Source: Verrucomicrobiota bacterium | Lineage (GTDB): Bacteria > Verrucomicrobiota > Verrucomicrobiia > Opitutales > Opitutaceae | DNA length: 43,194 nt | Assembly (NCBI GenBank): GCA_003641745.1 | Contig: QNAI01000014.1 | Location: 1-43,194 of the forward strand | Reading direction: 5' to 3' | In this document: positions 33,017 through 41,958 of the stretch, piece after piece | How positions within the stretch are numbered: position 1 is the first letter of the stretch | Layout of the letters: each line of letters starts with the position of its first letter | Notes under the pieces: model-generated | Databases searched by the model: none | Seen by the model: the letters and a program-made list of their open reading frames with translations, nothing else | Told to the model about the DNA's origin: nothing | Translations under genes and position numbers: made by a program

Positions 33017-34846
33017 ATGTTTATCCGCCGAGCTTTCACCTGTCTTTCATTCTGGGTTTTCGGGTCGCTGCCGGCGGCTGTCGAGGAGAGAGAGTTCACA
33101 CCGGCCGAACTGCCGCCGGCCCTGCCCTGGTCGGGGGCGAGCGAGGGTTTGATTGTCGATAGGGATCACCCCTGGATTACTCCGGCCGAGAAAATGGGAC
33201 TGGAGGATTCGCCGGATTACCCGGATACGATCGCTTATCTGCAGCGGTTGTGCGCGGCATCTGATTCGCTTGATCTGATCGACTTCGGCCGGACAGGGGA
33301 GGGACGCTCCCTCTATGTGGTGATCGCCCGATCCGCCGGGGTTGGGTCGGACAAGCCGGTGGTCCTCGCGCAGGGCGGGATCCACTCCGGTGAGATTGAC
33401 GGGAAGGACGCCGGCTTGATGCTGCTTCGCGATATTGCTTTCGGCGGCAAGGAGGACCTGCTTGGGAATGTTGATTTCCTCTTTGTGCCGGTTCTCAACG
33501 TGGACGGTCACGAACGGCGGTCCCGGTTCAACCGACCGAATCAGCGCGGTCCGGCGACCCAGGGGTGGCGGACCACGGCGCGCAACCTGAACCTCAATCG
33601 TGATTACCTGAAGGCCGATACTCCGGAGATGCGGGCCATGCTGGGGTTGATCAACGAATGGGATCCGGCGCTCTATCTGGACCTCCACGTGACCGACGGG
33701 ATCGACTATCAGTACGACATCACCTTCGGCTACAATGGCTATGACGGAGGTCATGCCTGGTCACCGTCGATTGGCGCCTGGTTGGATGCGGTGTTGCGCC
33801 CTGCGGCGACCAATGCCCTCGGCAGAATGGGGCATGTCCCCGGGCGCCTGGTCTTTGCTCAGGACGATCGGGATCCGGCCAAAGGGATCGGCCTCGGGTC
33901 GACCATGCCGCGTTTCTCCGATGGATACGGCGACCTCCGGCACATGCCTTCCATCCTGGTGGAGAATCACTCACTCAAGTCCTATCGGCAACGCGTGCTG
34001 GGAACCTATGTGTTTCTGGAAGCGGTTTTGCAGTGCGTCGGAGACAATGCGGACAGCCTGCGCCAGGCGATTACCGAGGATCGGGCGGCGCGGCCTGTGG
34101 TGGTGCCGGTTCGCTGGTCGATGGAAGGGGAGGAACGTCAGATCGATTTCCTCGGGGTTTCCTACGAGACTTTTGATTCAGACATTACCGGCGAAACCGA
34201 GGTGAGGTGGCTGGGTGAACCGATCGTTTATCAGGACACGCCACTCAAAACGGGAGCCGTCGGCGCAACGGTTGAACGGCCTGCCGCCTATTGGATTCCC
34301 GCAACCTATCCGGAGGTGATCGAACGCTTGCGTATCCACGGTGTGGAGATGGATCTCCTGGAGAAACCGCGATCGGTCGAAGTGAAAATGGTTCGCCTGG
34401 TCGATCCCAAACCGGCCTCCAGACCCTATGAAGGGTGGCATCGGGTATCCACCCGGACCACTCTGGAACAGAGAACCGAGATCTACCCGGCGGGGTCGGT
34501 TCGGGTATCGACCGATCAGCCCTTGGGTGAGCTGGTGGTCGTGGCACTCGATTCGGCCAGTCCGGCTTCGTTCCTGAAGTGGGGATTCTTTCCAGAGATC
34601 CTCCAGCGAACGGAATATATCGAGGGCTATGTCATCGACCCGTTGGCGACACGGATGATGGAGAACGATCCGGGTCTCAGAGCGGAGTTCGAGGCGACCT
34701 TGGCGAATGATCCGGAATTCGCAGGGAATCGGGAAGCTCGGTTGCGATGGTTCTATGAGCGCACTCCGTATTTCGACGATCGCTACCTTCTTTATCCGGT
34801 TGGGGTGGAAGTGGGGGGCGGAAGGGGAGCTGGAAGTAAGAAGTAA
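33017..34846 (+). CDS. M14-like zinc carboxypeptidase, secreted
   Basis: This 609-residue protein has a signal peptide (about 1-21) and a carboxypeptidase-A-like domain. Zinc ligands fit the HxxE of GGIHSGEIDGKD with a later His in LYLDLHVTDG. ILVENHSLK provides the candidate catalytic Glu. Substrate-binding Arg residues lie in NLNLNRDYLK. A C-terminal region of about 250 residues (PVVVPVRWSMEGEERQIDFL on) is seen in large M14 proteins. The last residues, AGSKK, and the stop come from a GAAGTAA repeat. The ATG at 33017 gives the signal peptide; an in-frame ATG at 32915 would lie inside the repeated sites. Confidence 0.85.
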   Translation: MFIRRAFTCLSFWVFGSLPAAVEEREFTPAELPPALPWSGASEGLIVDRDHPWITPAEKMGLEDSPDYPDTIAYLQRLCAASDSLDLIDFGRTGEGRSLYVVIARSAGVGSDKPVVLAQGGIHSGEIDGKDAGLMLLRDIAFGGKEDLLGNVDFLFVPVLNVDGHERRSRFNRPNQRGPATQGWRTTARNLNLNRDYLKADTPEMRAMLGLINEWDPALYLDLHVTDGIDYQYDITFGYNGYDGGHAWSPSIGAWLDAVLRPAATNALGRMGHVPGRLVFAQDDRDPAKGIGLGSTMPRFSDGYGDLRHMPSILVENHSLKSYRQRVLGTYVFLEAVLQCVGDNADSLRQAITEDRAARPVVVPVRWSMEGEERQIDFLGVSYETFDSDITGETEVRWLGEPIVYQDTPLKTGAVGATVERPAAYWIPATYPEVIERLRIHGVEMDLLEKPRSVEVKMVRLVDPKPASRPYEGWHRVSTRTTLEQRTEIYPAGSVRVSTDQPLGELVVVALDSASPASFLKWGFFPEILQRTEYIEGYVIDPLATRMMENDPGLRAEFEATLANDPEFAGNREARLRWFYERTPYFDDRYLLYPVGVEVGGGRGAGSKK

Positions 34847-34904
34847 GAATTAAGAGTTAAGAATTGAGATGGGGGAGAGGGAAGAAGTCAGCGATCAGAG
34901 GGAA
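34826..34904. repeat. Second copy of the GAAGTAA-type repeat with GTCAGCGATCAGAGG tail
   Basis: It starts GGAGCTGGAAGTAAGAAGTAAG like the array at 27076 (about 22 of 25 matching), continues with degenerate TAAGAATT units, and ends AGTCAGCGATCAGAGG. It supplies the stop codon of the M14 gene. Confidence 0.75.
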
Positions 34905-34944
34905 GTGCATTCGGGTAACTAATAGTAAATTAACGTAATATTAG

Positions 34945-34973
34945 TTGACTAAATGAGTGAGCGCTCATGTAGT
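34945..34973 (+). promoter_or_regulatory. Promoter with an embedded TGAGCGCTCA operator, upstream of the reductase operon
   Basis: TTGACT (34945-34950, five of six consensus), a 17-bp spacer and TGTAGT (34968-34973, four of six) form a plausible sigma-70-type promoter 41 bp before the ATG. A perfect palindrome TGAGCGCTCA (34958-34967) fills the spacer. TetR/AcrR-type operators often have such a core. A repressor bound here would block the promoter. Confidence 0.55.
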
Positions 34974-35014
34974 GGGGTCGATCCGGCCGCATTGGTGGTC
35001 GGTCGAACCTTCGT

Positions 35015-37216
35015 ATGAACACACTTTCCCGTCGTCGCTTTCTCCGGATTTCCGCCGCAACCATCGCGGCGGCGGGTGCTGCCGGCACTCTGGGAACCCG
35101 CGGGTTCGGTCGGATTTCGAGTTCCGGTGGTTCCGGCGCCTCGGGTGTCGAGACGGTGCCGACTTTCTGCGATATCTGCTTTTGGAAGTGCGGAACGATC
35201 GCCTACCGGCGGGACGGCAAACTCTGGAAGGTGGAGGGTAATCCGGATGATCCGCTCAGTCGCGGGCGGCTCTGCCCTCGGGGAACCGGAGGGGTGGGAG
35301 CGCACTTTGATCCGGATCGGTTGCGTGCGCCGCTGATTCGAACCCACGAACGCGGTGAGGAAAAGTGGAAGGAAGTCACCTGGGGCGAGGCCCTCGGGTT
35401 CATCGCCAGGCGGATGAACGAGATCAAGGCCGGTTTCGGACCCGAAGCCATGGCGCTCTTCAGCCACGGTATCGGGGGCACTTTCTTCAAACACACCCTG
35501 AAGGCCTACGGCACGCAGAATATTGCGGCGCCATCATTCGCCCAGTGTCGGGGACCGAGGGAGGTGGGCTTTCGCCTGACCTTTGGTGATGACGTGGGAT
35601 CTCCGGAAAGAACGGACATTGCCAATGCCCGATGCCTGGTTCTGATCGGCTCGCATCTGGGCGAGAACATGCACAATACGCAGGTGCAGGAGTTTGCCGA
35701 GGCGGTCGGGAAGGGGAGCAGTATCATCGTGGTGGATCCCCGATTTTCGGTCGCGGCCAGCAAGGCGAAGGTTTACCTTCCGATCAAGCCAGGCACCGAC
35801 CTCGCTCTCCTGCTGGCCTGGATGCACGTGATTGTTGAGGAGGAACTCTACGACCGCGAATACGTCGAGAAATTCGGGTTTGGTTTCGAGGCGTTCTCGG
35901 CCTCATTGCGGCAATACACACCGGAGTGGGCTTATCCGGAAACCGGTATCGATCCCGATACGATCCGGGAGACCGCCCGCGAGATGGCCCGGTATCGTCC
36001 GGCGACTCTCGTCCACCCCGGGCGGCACGTCAACTGGTATGGCGACGACGCCCAGCGCAGCAGGGCGATCGCCCTGCTCAATGCCCTGTTGGGGAGTTGG
36101 GGACGAAAGGGTGGATTCTATCAGCCGGCCAGCATGGATGTGCCGACGTATCCATACCCGGAATACCCGGAGCCGGAGCGGCCGAAGGTTGACAATCCCG
36201 ACCACCGTTATCCCTTTGCGCACGAGACCCTTTCCACCGGTATTCGGGAGGCCACCATTACCGGCGAACCGTATCCGATCAAGGGGTGGATGGTTTATGG
36301 CACAAACCTGCTCAAAGCTCTTCCCAATCAGGAAGAGACCATAGAGGCGATCCGGAAGCTTGACCTGCTGGTGGTGGTGGACGTCATCCCGAGCGAAATC
36401 GCCGGTTGGGCCGATGTGGTGCTGCCGGAGTCGGTCTATCTTGAGCGTTACGACGAGCTGAATGTGGAGTGGTTTCGGGAACCGTTTGTCGCCTTGCGTC
36501 AACCGGTGGTGGAATCGCCGAACGATCAGAAACCGAATTGGTGGATTGCGCGTCGTCTGGCGGAGGAACTCGGTCTTTCGGAGTATTATCCCTGGAAGAC
36601 GATCGAGGAGTACCTGCGCTGGCGGGTTGAGGCGGCCGGTTTGGATTTTGATCAACTCAGGAAGGAGGGCCTGATCCGGGGCGCCCGACAGCCGATCTTT
36701 TTCGATGAAGGCGTGGTGCCGGAGTTTTATACGCCATCGGGCAAGATCGAATTCTACTCGCCCCAACTTGAGCAGGCCGGGTTCGATCCGGTTCCCCGCT
36801 ACACGCCGCCGGAGCCGGGGCCTCCGGGATCCTTCCGGTTGCTTTTCGGTCGAGCTCCGGTGCATTCCTTCAGCCGAACGCAATCAAACCCGGTGCTCGC
36901 GGATGCGATGAGTGAAAACGCGATCTGGGTCAACGATCGGGTCGCCGAGCGATTGGGATTCAAAAGCGGTGACCGGGTCAGACTTCGAAATCAGAGCGGC
37001 GTTCTCAGCAATCCGATCAAGGTGAAGGCAACCCGCCGGATTCGCCCGGACTGTGTCTACATGGTTCATGGTTTCGGTCATACCTCGAAGGGCATGCGAC
37101 GGGCGTTTGGCAAGGGAGCCAGTGATTCCGGTTTGATAACCACCTACAAGACGGATCCCATAATGGGCGGAACCGCCATGAACATGAACTTCGTGACGCT
37201 GGAAAGGGAGACCTGA
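35015..37216 (+). CDS. Molybdopterin oxidoreductase, PsrA/PhsA-like catalytic subunit
   Basis: This 733-residue periplasmic enzyme has a Tat signal (SRRRFLRIS, residues 5-13). A 4Fe-4S motif follows: Cys52, Cys55, Cys59 and Cys87 (CDICFWKC, then RLCPRG). Molybdopterin-binding regions follow, with Cys178 in SFAQCRGPRE as the candidate Mo ligand, as in PsrA. The C-terminal dinucleotide-binding domain starts near residue 600 (FRLLFGRAPVHSFSRTQSNP). It resembles polysulfide/thiosulfate reductase and the wider complex-iron-sulfur molybdoenzymes; the true substrate cannot be fixed from sequence. The electron-transfer and membrane subunits follow within 3 bp and 1 bp, and sulfur transporters follow. 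Confidence 0.88.
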   Translation: MNTLSRRRFLRISAATIAAAGAAGTLGTRGFGRISSSGGSGASGVETVPTFCDICFWKCGTIAYRRDGKLWKVEGNPDDPLSRGRLCPRGTGGVGAHFDPDRLRAPLIRTHERGEEKWKEVTWGEALGFIARRMNEIKAGFGPEAMALFSHGIGGTFFKHTLKAYGTQNIAAPSFAQCRGPREVGFRLTFGDDVGSPERTDIANARCLVLIGSHLGENMHNTQVQEFAEAVGKGSSIIVVDPRFSVAASKAKVYLPIKPGTDLALLLAWMHVIVEEELYDREYVEKFGFGFEAFSASLRQYTPEWAYPETGIDPDTIRETAREMARYRPATLVHPGRHVNWYGDDAQRSRAIALLNALLGSWGRKGGFYQPASMDVPTYPYPEYPEPERPKVDNPDHRYPFAHETLSTGIREATITGEPYPIKGWMVYGTNLLKALPNQEETIEAIRKLDLLVVVDVIPSEIAGWADVVLPESVYLERYDELNVEWFREPFVALRQPVVESPNDQKPNWWIARRLAEELGLSEYYPWKTIEEYLRWRVEAAGLDFDQLRKEGLIRGARQPIFFDEGVVPEFYTPSGKIEFYSPQLEQAGFDPVPRYTPPEPGPPGSFRLLFGRAPVHSFSRTQSNPVLADAMSENAIWVNDRVAERLGFKSGDRVRLRNQSGVLSNPIKVKATRRIRPDCVYMVHGFGHTSKGMRRAFGKGASDSGLITTYKTDPIMGGTAMNMNFVTLERET

Positions 37217-37219
37217 ACG

Positions 37220-37759
37220 ATGGCGCGCTATGGTATGGTCATTGATACGCGCAGGTGCGTCGGCTGCATGGATTGCGTCGTCGCCTGCAAGACTGAGCAT
37301 GGTGTCCCGGAAGGGTATTGCCGCGACTGGATCACGGAGACGGTCATGGGTGAAAGCCCGAATCTCCGGATGGAGATTCGGACGGAACGCTGCAACCACT
37401 GTGCGAATCCGCCCTGTGTCTATTGCTGTCCGACCGGCGCCAGCCACGTCCACGAAAGAGGCGGGGTTGTTCTGGTCACCGCCAATATGTGCATCGGCTG
37501 CAAAGCCTGCCTGGCGGCCTGTCCTTACGACGCCCGTTTCATCCATCCCGACGGCTACGCCGACAAGTGCACCTTCTGCATCCATCGGGTGGAAAAGGGC
37601 CTCGATCCCGCCTGTGTGGCGGTTTGCCCGACCCGGTGCATGCACTTTGGCGATCTCGATGATCCGGAGAGTGAAGTGAGCCGCCTGCTCAGAACCCGTG
37701 CCAGTCACTCACTTCTGCCTGAAGCGGGGACCGATCCCTCCATTTTCTACCTGACCTGA
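37220..37759 (+). CDS. 4Fe-4S ferredoxin electron-transfer subunit, PsrB-like
   Basis: This 179-residue subunit carries four 4Fe-4S clusters between the membrane and catalytic subunits. Cys motifs are RRCVGCMDCVVACK, ERCNHCANPPCVYCCPTGA, NMCIGCKACLAACPYDARF and DKCTFCIHRV with PACVAVCPT. No signal peptide is needed as such subunits travel with the Tat-exported partner. It sits 3 bp after the molybdoenzyme gene, and the NrfD gene begins 1 bp after its stop. Length is normal for PsrB. Confidence 0.95.
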   Translation: MARYGMVIDTRRCVGCMDCVVACKTEHGVPEGYCRDWITETVMGESPNLRMEIRTERCNHCANPPCVYCCPTGASHVHERGGVVLVTANMCIGCKACLAACPYDARFIHPDGYADKCTFCIHRVEKGLDPACVAVCPTRCMHFGDLDDPESEVSRLLRTRASHSLLPEAGTDPSIFYLT

Positions 37760-37760
37760 C

Positions 37761-38810
37761 GTGCCCATTTCGGAATTCACATCCACCCGCGCGAACCCCA
37801 TGATCGACCCGGCTCTCCATGTCTGGGGTTGGGAGATACCGGTGTATCTTTTTCTCGGCGGATTGGTGGCGGGCCTGATGATCCTTTCGGGGTTCCACAT
37901 TGTTCGTACGCAATGGGATCGGCACGAAGACCGCGGTCACTATGTGACGGCGCCGATCCTCAGCCTGATACTGCTTTCCCTCGGCATGGGGACCCTCTTT
38001 CTGGATCTCGAGCACAAACTCTATGTCTGGAGACTATACCTGACATTCGAGGTGGCCTCTCCGATGTCCTGGGGGTCCTGGATCCTTCTGGGGGTCTATC
38101 CCGCCCTGATCGGATCGGCCCTGATCACGCTGCCGGACGCGATGCCCCGGGTGGCACGCTTCGTCCCTTTCCTGGTAAATGTATCCGATTGGTTGAAGCG
38201 GCCCGGAATGCTCAAGACGATCGGCTTTTCCAATGTCATCCTGGGCGTGCTGCTGGGGATCTATACGGGTATTCTCCTCAGTGCTCTCGGAGCACGCCCC
38301 CTCTGGAGCAGCGCGCTCCTCGGGCCTCTCTTTCTCTTTTCCGGTCTTTCCACCGGAGCGGCCACCCTGCATGTTCTCTCCCATCTCTCGCGCCATGGTT
38401 CGTCTGATGACGAATTCACGGATGCGGTCATGTCAGCCCTGGTCCACTGGCTGCGCCCTCCCGGGGATTCCGAAGACGCGTCTCACAAGTTGGCGCAGGC
38501 GGACAATAGTTTTCTGACGGTTGAGCTGTTCATTCTGGTGCTCTATCTGATCGGATTGCTCAGTTCGTCCGAGGTGCATCTGCGGGCAGCCCAGCTTCTG
38601 TTGACGGGGCCCTACGCCGCAGTGTTCTGGGTTTTTGTGATCGGAATGGGTATTCTGCTTCCGCTGGTGCTTCAGTTCCTGCAGGCCCAACAACGGATCC
38701 GACACACCATCGTGCCCGCCTTGCTGGTGCTTTTCGGGGGACTGCTCCTTCGATTTGTCATGGTCTCCGCCGGTCAATCCAGCCATTGGCTGCAGGCCTT
38801 TTCCCAATGA
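37761..38810 (+). CDS. NrfD/PsrC-like quinone-linked membrane subunit
   Basis: This 349-residue integral membrane protein has about eight or nine helices and exchanges electrons with quinone. N-terminal HVWGWEIPVYLFLGGLVAGL is the typical NrfD/PsrC first helix. Later come LGMGTLFLDLEHKLYVWRLY and PMSWGSWILL, which are conserved near the quinone site. GTG at 37761 is the first start; ATG at 37800 (MIDPALHV) is a good alternative. Together with the two genes before it, it makes a complete membrane-bound reductase complex. Confidence 0.92.
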   Translation: MPISEFTSTRANPMIDPALHVWGWEIPVYLFLGGLVAGLMILSGFHIVRTQWDRHEDRGHYVTAPILSLILLSLGMGTLFLDLEHKLYVWRLYLTFEVASPMSWGSWILLGVYPALIGSALITLPDAMPRVARFVPFLVNVSDWLKRPGMLKTIGFSNVILGVLLGIYTGILLSALGARPLWSSALLGPLFLFSGLSTGAATLHVLSHLSRHGSSDDEFTDAVMSALVHWLRPPGDSEDASHKLAQADNSFLTVELFILVLYLIGLLSSSEVHLRAAQLLLTGPYAAVFWVFVIGMGILLPLVLQFLQAQQRIRHTIVPALLVLFGGLLLRFVMVSAGQSSHWLQAFSQ

Positions 38811-38820
38811 ATTCCGAATA

Positions 38821-39360
38821 ATGAATGCTTCCGCGATGAAACCCTCAAATACCCAGTCGTATTGGAATCCCTACTACGCCGGTTTTCTCCTGGGACTCGT
38901 CCTGCTTTCCGTCTTTGTGGTCATGGGCCGCGGACTTGGCGCCTCAGGAGCGTTCAGCACGGCGGTGGCGACTTCGGTGAATGCCGTCGCACCGGAACAC
39001 GCGGCAGGGAACGGTTTTTATGCACACTACCTTGGGGATGGAGAAACCAGCCCCCTCAAGGACTGGCTTGTCTTTGAGGTGCTTGGGGTGATGGTCGGAG
39101 GGTTTCTTTCCGCGGCCTTGGCCAGTCGATTGAAACTATCGGTGGAAAGAGGGCCGCGAATTGCGGTCCGGGCGCGCCTGCTCCTGGCGTTGACCGGAGG
39201 TGCTCTCATGGGAATCGGGTCAAAACTCGCTTTGGGGTGCACCAGTGGTCAGGGCCTTTCGGGCGGCGCCCTGCTCAACGTCGGGAGCTGGGCTTTCATG
39301 CTCTGCGTGTTTGCCGGTGCCTACGCACTGGCCTGGTTTCTACGGAGGCAGTGGATATGA
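38821..39360 (+). CDS. YeeE/YedE-type sulfur transport protein, short form
   Basis: This 179-residue membrane protein has about five helices. The conserved Cys lies in LALGCTSGQGLSGGALLNVG, the core motif of YeeE/YedE (TsuA-like) proteins, which move thiosulfate by passing it along conserved Cys residues. ATG at 38821 is 10 bp after the NrfD stop. The stop overlaps the next start (ATGA). Short paired YeeE/YedE halves are common, and this pair probably forms one transporter. Confidence 0.88.
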   Translation: MNASAMKPSNTQSYWNPYYAGFLLGLVLLSVFVVMGRGLGASGAFSTAVATSVNAVAPEHAAGNGFYAHYLGDGETSPLKDWLVFEVLGVMVGGFLSAALASRLKLSVERGPRIAVRARLLLALTGGALMGIGSKLALGCTSGQGLSGGALLNVGSWAFMLCVFAGAYALAWFLRRQWI

Positions 39361-40613
39361 ACGCTCCATTCTACAAGTTCGGGGCCTTCGGGGACGAAGT
39401 CAGCCTTATCGTGGCATTTGTCATTGGTATTGCCTTTGGTTTCGTCCTGGAGCGGGCCGGGTTCGGCAGTGCCCGAAAGCTTGCCGCCCAGTTCTATTTT
39501 CGGGACATGAGTGTGTTCAAGGTCATGTTCACGGCCATTGTCACAGCAATGGTGGGCCTCTATTTTCTTGGCCGCGTCGGGTTCATCGATCTTTCACTGA
39601 TTTATCTGACGCCCACCTACCTCATTCCTCAGATCGTGGGAGGCCTCATCCTGGGGGTGGGCTTCGTCGTCGGGGGCTATTGCCCGGGAACATCGGTCGT
39701 ATCCGCGGGCACGGGTCGAATCGACGGGATGGTATATCTGGCCGGTGTGGTCGTCGGGCTCATTGGATATGCGGAGATCTATCCGTTGATCGCCGACTGG
39801 ACTCACTCGACGGCCCTGGGTCAGATCACCCTGCCCGGATTCTTCGGCCTGCCCCATGGTCTGGTTGTGGCCGGTGTGATCGTTATGGCGGTGGTGGGCT
39901 TTGTCGCGGCGGAATTGGCCGAGCGCCGATTTGGCGGCGTGGCGCCCGTCAAAGGTTCGCTGGTCGACCGACCCTGGCGGATGACGCCGGTTCGTGGCTT
40001 GATGGTCGGGTTGTTCGTGCTGGGCCTGATCGCGCTGTTCGCGGGCAATCCCTACCAGGGTAGTCATGCCGTTCTGGATACCAAGCAGTTGGCCATGATG
40101 GTCGGGGGTAAGCAGGACCATGTCACCGTGGATGATCTGGCCGACCGAATCATCCGGGGCGAGAACAGCTTTTTGATCCTGGATCTTCGGGATGGGGACA
40201 GCTATCAGCGTTACCACATCCCGACGGCAATGAACCTGCCATTGGCCCAGTGGGAGTCGGGGCTCATACCCCGCAACGAGACGATTCTTCTTTATTCAGA
40301 CGGTGGCATTCATGCCGCACAGGCCTGGTTCCTCATGAAGGCGCAGGGCTACCCATCCGTGTATCTGTTGCACGGCGGACTGGATGCTTGGATCGACGAG
40401 ATTCTCTACCCAAGCCGGTCGGCGGAGATGACTCCCGAGGCGGCCAATGCATTTGCCCGTCGCGTTGAGGTCTCCCGGTTCTTTGGCGGTTCGCCCAGGA
40501 CCGGATCAGAAGGGACCCAGGGGGAGCCCCGGGAGTTGGCCCCCCCGGTCATGCCTGACATGGGTGAGGCCCCGGCAATCGCACCTAAGCGGAAGCGACG
40601 AGAGGGGTGTTGA
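39357..40613 (+). CDS. YeeE/YedE-type sulfur transporter fused to a rhodanese-like domain
   Basis: This 418-residue protein has a membrane part (residues 1-230) with conserved Cys109 in GGYCPGTSVVS and a FERAGFG-like motif in LERAGFGSARKL. A rhodanese-like domain (about 255-350) follows: LILDLRDGDSYQRYHIPTAM and YLLHGGLDAW. At the site of the catalytic Cys the sequence is LLYSDGGIHAAQ, so Ser314 replaces the nucleophile. A Pro-rich tail ends KRKRREGC, with a Cys as the last residue. The ATGA overlap with the preceding gene indicates coupling. This suggests sulfur transfer or sensing rather than classic sulfurtransferase activity. Confidence 0.88.
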   Translation: MNAPFYKFGAFGDEVSLIVAFVIGIAFGFVLERAGFGSARKLAAQFYFRDMSVFKVMFTAIVTAMVGLYFLGRVGFIDLSLIYLTPTYLIPQIVGGLILGVGFVVGGYCPGTSVVSAGTGRIDGMVYLAGVVVGLIGYAEIYPLIADWTHSTALGQITLPGFFGLPHGLVVAGVIVMAVVGFVAAELAERRFGGVAPVKGSLVDRPWRMTPVRGLMVGLFVLGLIALFAGNPYQGSHAVLDTKQLAMMVGGKQDHVTVDDLADRIIRGENSFLILDLRDGDSYQRYHIPTAMNLPLAQWESGLIPRNETILLYSDGGIHAAQAWFLMKAQGYPSVYLLHGGLDAWIDEILYPSRSAEMTPEAANAFARRVEVSRFFGGSPRTGSEGTQGEPRELAPPVMPDMGEAPAIAPKRKRREGC

Positions 40614-40687
40614 GGAGGGAGTGGAATGGGGATTTGGGAATGCGGATTGGGGAATGCGGATTGGGGAACAAGGCGCCCTCCGTCTGC

Positions 40688-41770
40688 CTATTCCACTCCG
40701 AATCGATAGATCGTGGTGGTCTGGTAGGTCTTGCCGGGCTCGAGGATGATGCTGGGGAATTCGGGTCGGTTGAGTGAGTCCGGGAAACGCTGGGTTTCCA
40801 GGCAGAAGCCGTCCCACTTCTTGTAGGGCCGGCCGCATTTTCCAGTCAGGGTTCCGTCCAGGGAGTTTCCGGTGTAGAACTGGATGCCGGGCTCAGTCGT
40901 CCAGGTTTCCATTTTCCGTCCGGACTCCGGATCGCGCACCATGGCGGCGAGAATGGGGCCATCAGAACCTGAGGCCGCGAGCACATAGTTCAGGTCGAAT
41001 CCGCCGGCCAGTAGAATCTGTTCGTCACTTTTTTCAATGTCGCGCCCGATGGGTTTACCGGCGGAGAAATCAAAGGGGGTGTCCGCGACCGGACGAGTCT
41101 CCCCGGTTGGAGTCATGCCGGGACGGACGGGGTGGAAGTGCTTCGCATGAATCGTCGCGAAATGCCCCAGGATGTTCCCGTTGCCCTCACCTCGGAGGTT
41201 GAAGTAGGAATGGTTGGTCAGGCTGACCGGCGTTCGCTTGTCGCCTGTCGCCAGATAGTCGATACTCAGTGCGTCGTCGGTCAGGGTGTAGGTGACGAAA
41301 CATTCGAGATTTCCCGGGTAACCTTCCTCCCCATCGGGGCTCAAATAGCGGAGCCTGAGGATGGGCAGGCCGTCATCGACTCCGAGATCCGCCTCCCAGA
41401 GCTTCTGGTTGAATCCCTTCGTCCCGCCGTGAATATGGCAGGGGACGCCGTGCGGGTCGTTGTTCTTCACCAACTCGTAGGTCTCGCCGTCAAGGGTGAA
41501 GGCGCCTCCACTGATCCGGTTGCCAACCCGGCCAATCAGCGCACCCAGGTAGGGAGTGTTCTTGAAGTAGGGTTCGAGCGTGTCGAAACCGAGAACAACA
41601 TCGGCCGGGGTTCCGTTGCGATCGGAAACCATGAGATGGGTGATGATCCCACCGTAATTGGTGATGCGGGCCTCGAGGCCGTTCGCGTTGCGAAGGGTGA
41701 AGAGCTGAGCGGTGTGTCCCTCGGGTGTTCGCCCGAAGTCGGTGACGGTGGGTTGGGATTGGTGTTTCAT
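40688..41770 (-). CDS. galM: Galactose mutarotase (aldose 1-epimerase)
   Basis: This 360-residue cytoplasmic enzyme interconverts the alpha and beta anomers of aldoses such as galactose. Catalytic residues by similarity are His187 in SLTNHSYFNL (the acid) and Glu325 in FCLETQRFPDS (the base). His114 (CHIHGGTKGF) and Arg81/Arg85 (IGRVGNRI) line the pocket. Length and motifs are normal. It is convergent with the sulfur operon; 75 bp between them hold a short GGGAATGCGGATTG direct repeat. No other sugar genes are nearby. Confidence 0.95.
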   Translation of the reverse strand: MKHQSQPTVTDFGRTPEGHTAQLFTLRNANGLEARITNYGGIITHLMVSDRNGTPADVVLGFDTLEPYFKNTPYLGALIGRVGNRISGGAFTLDGETYELVKNNDPHGVPCHIHGGTKGFNQKLWEADLGVDDGLPILRLRYLSPDGEEGYPGNLECFVTYTLTDDALSIDYLATGDKRTPVSLTNHSYFNLRGEGNGNILGHFATIHAKHFHPVRPGMTPTGETRPVADTPFDFSAGKPIGRDIEKSDEQILLAGGFDLNYVLAASGSDGPILAAMVRDPESGRKMETWTTEPGIQFYTGNSLDGTLTGKCGRPYKKWDGFCLETQRFPDSLNRPEFPSIILEPGKTYQTTTIYRFGVE

Positions 41771-41828
41771 GGCAAGCTGGTTTCAGTGATCGGAAGTACC
41801 CATTGGAGCACTTTTATGTGGCCGACAC

Positions 41829-41846
41829 GGAGTGGCGAGCCACTCC
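41829..41846. repeat. GGAGTGGC/GCCACTCC hairpin
   Basis: A perfect 8-bp stem with a GA loop in the gap upstream of galM; no T tract follows, so it is more likely a dispersed palindromic repeat than a terminator. The remainder of 41771-41958 shows no gene. Confidence 0.5.
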
Positions 41847-41958
41847 TATGGACGCACAACCAATGAACATTCGCAACCACAGGACGGTCACCTCCTTTCA
41901 ACCCGAAGGCAAGCTGCCCGGTAATCCGTTCGAAGGTCTACGATAGACCGGATGGCGA

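Noticed and set aside
35903-36883. Minus-strand open frame of 326 codons antisense to the molybdoenzyme gene
   Set aside because: It is rich in His, Arg and Pro with no domain signal; the plus-strand gene is certain.
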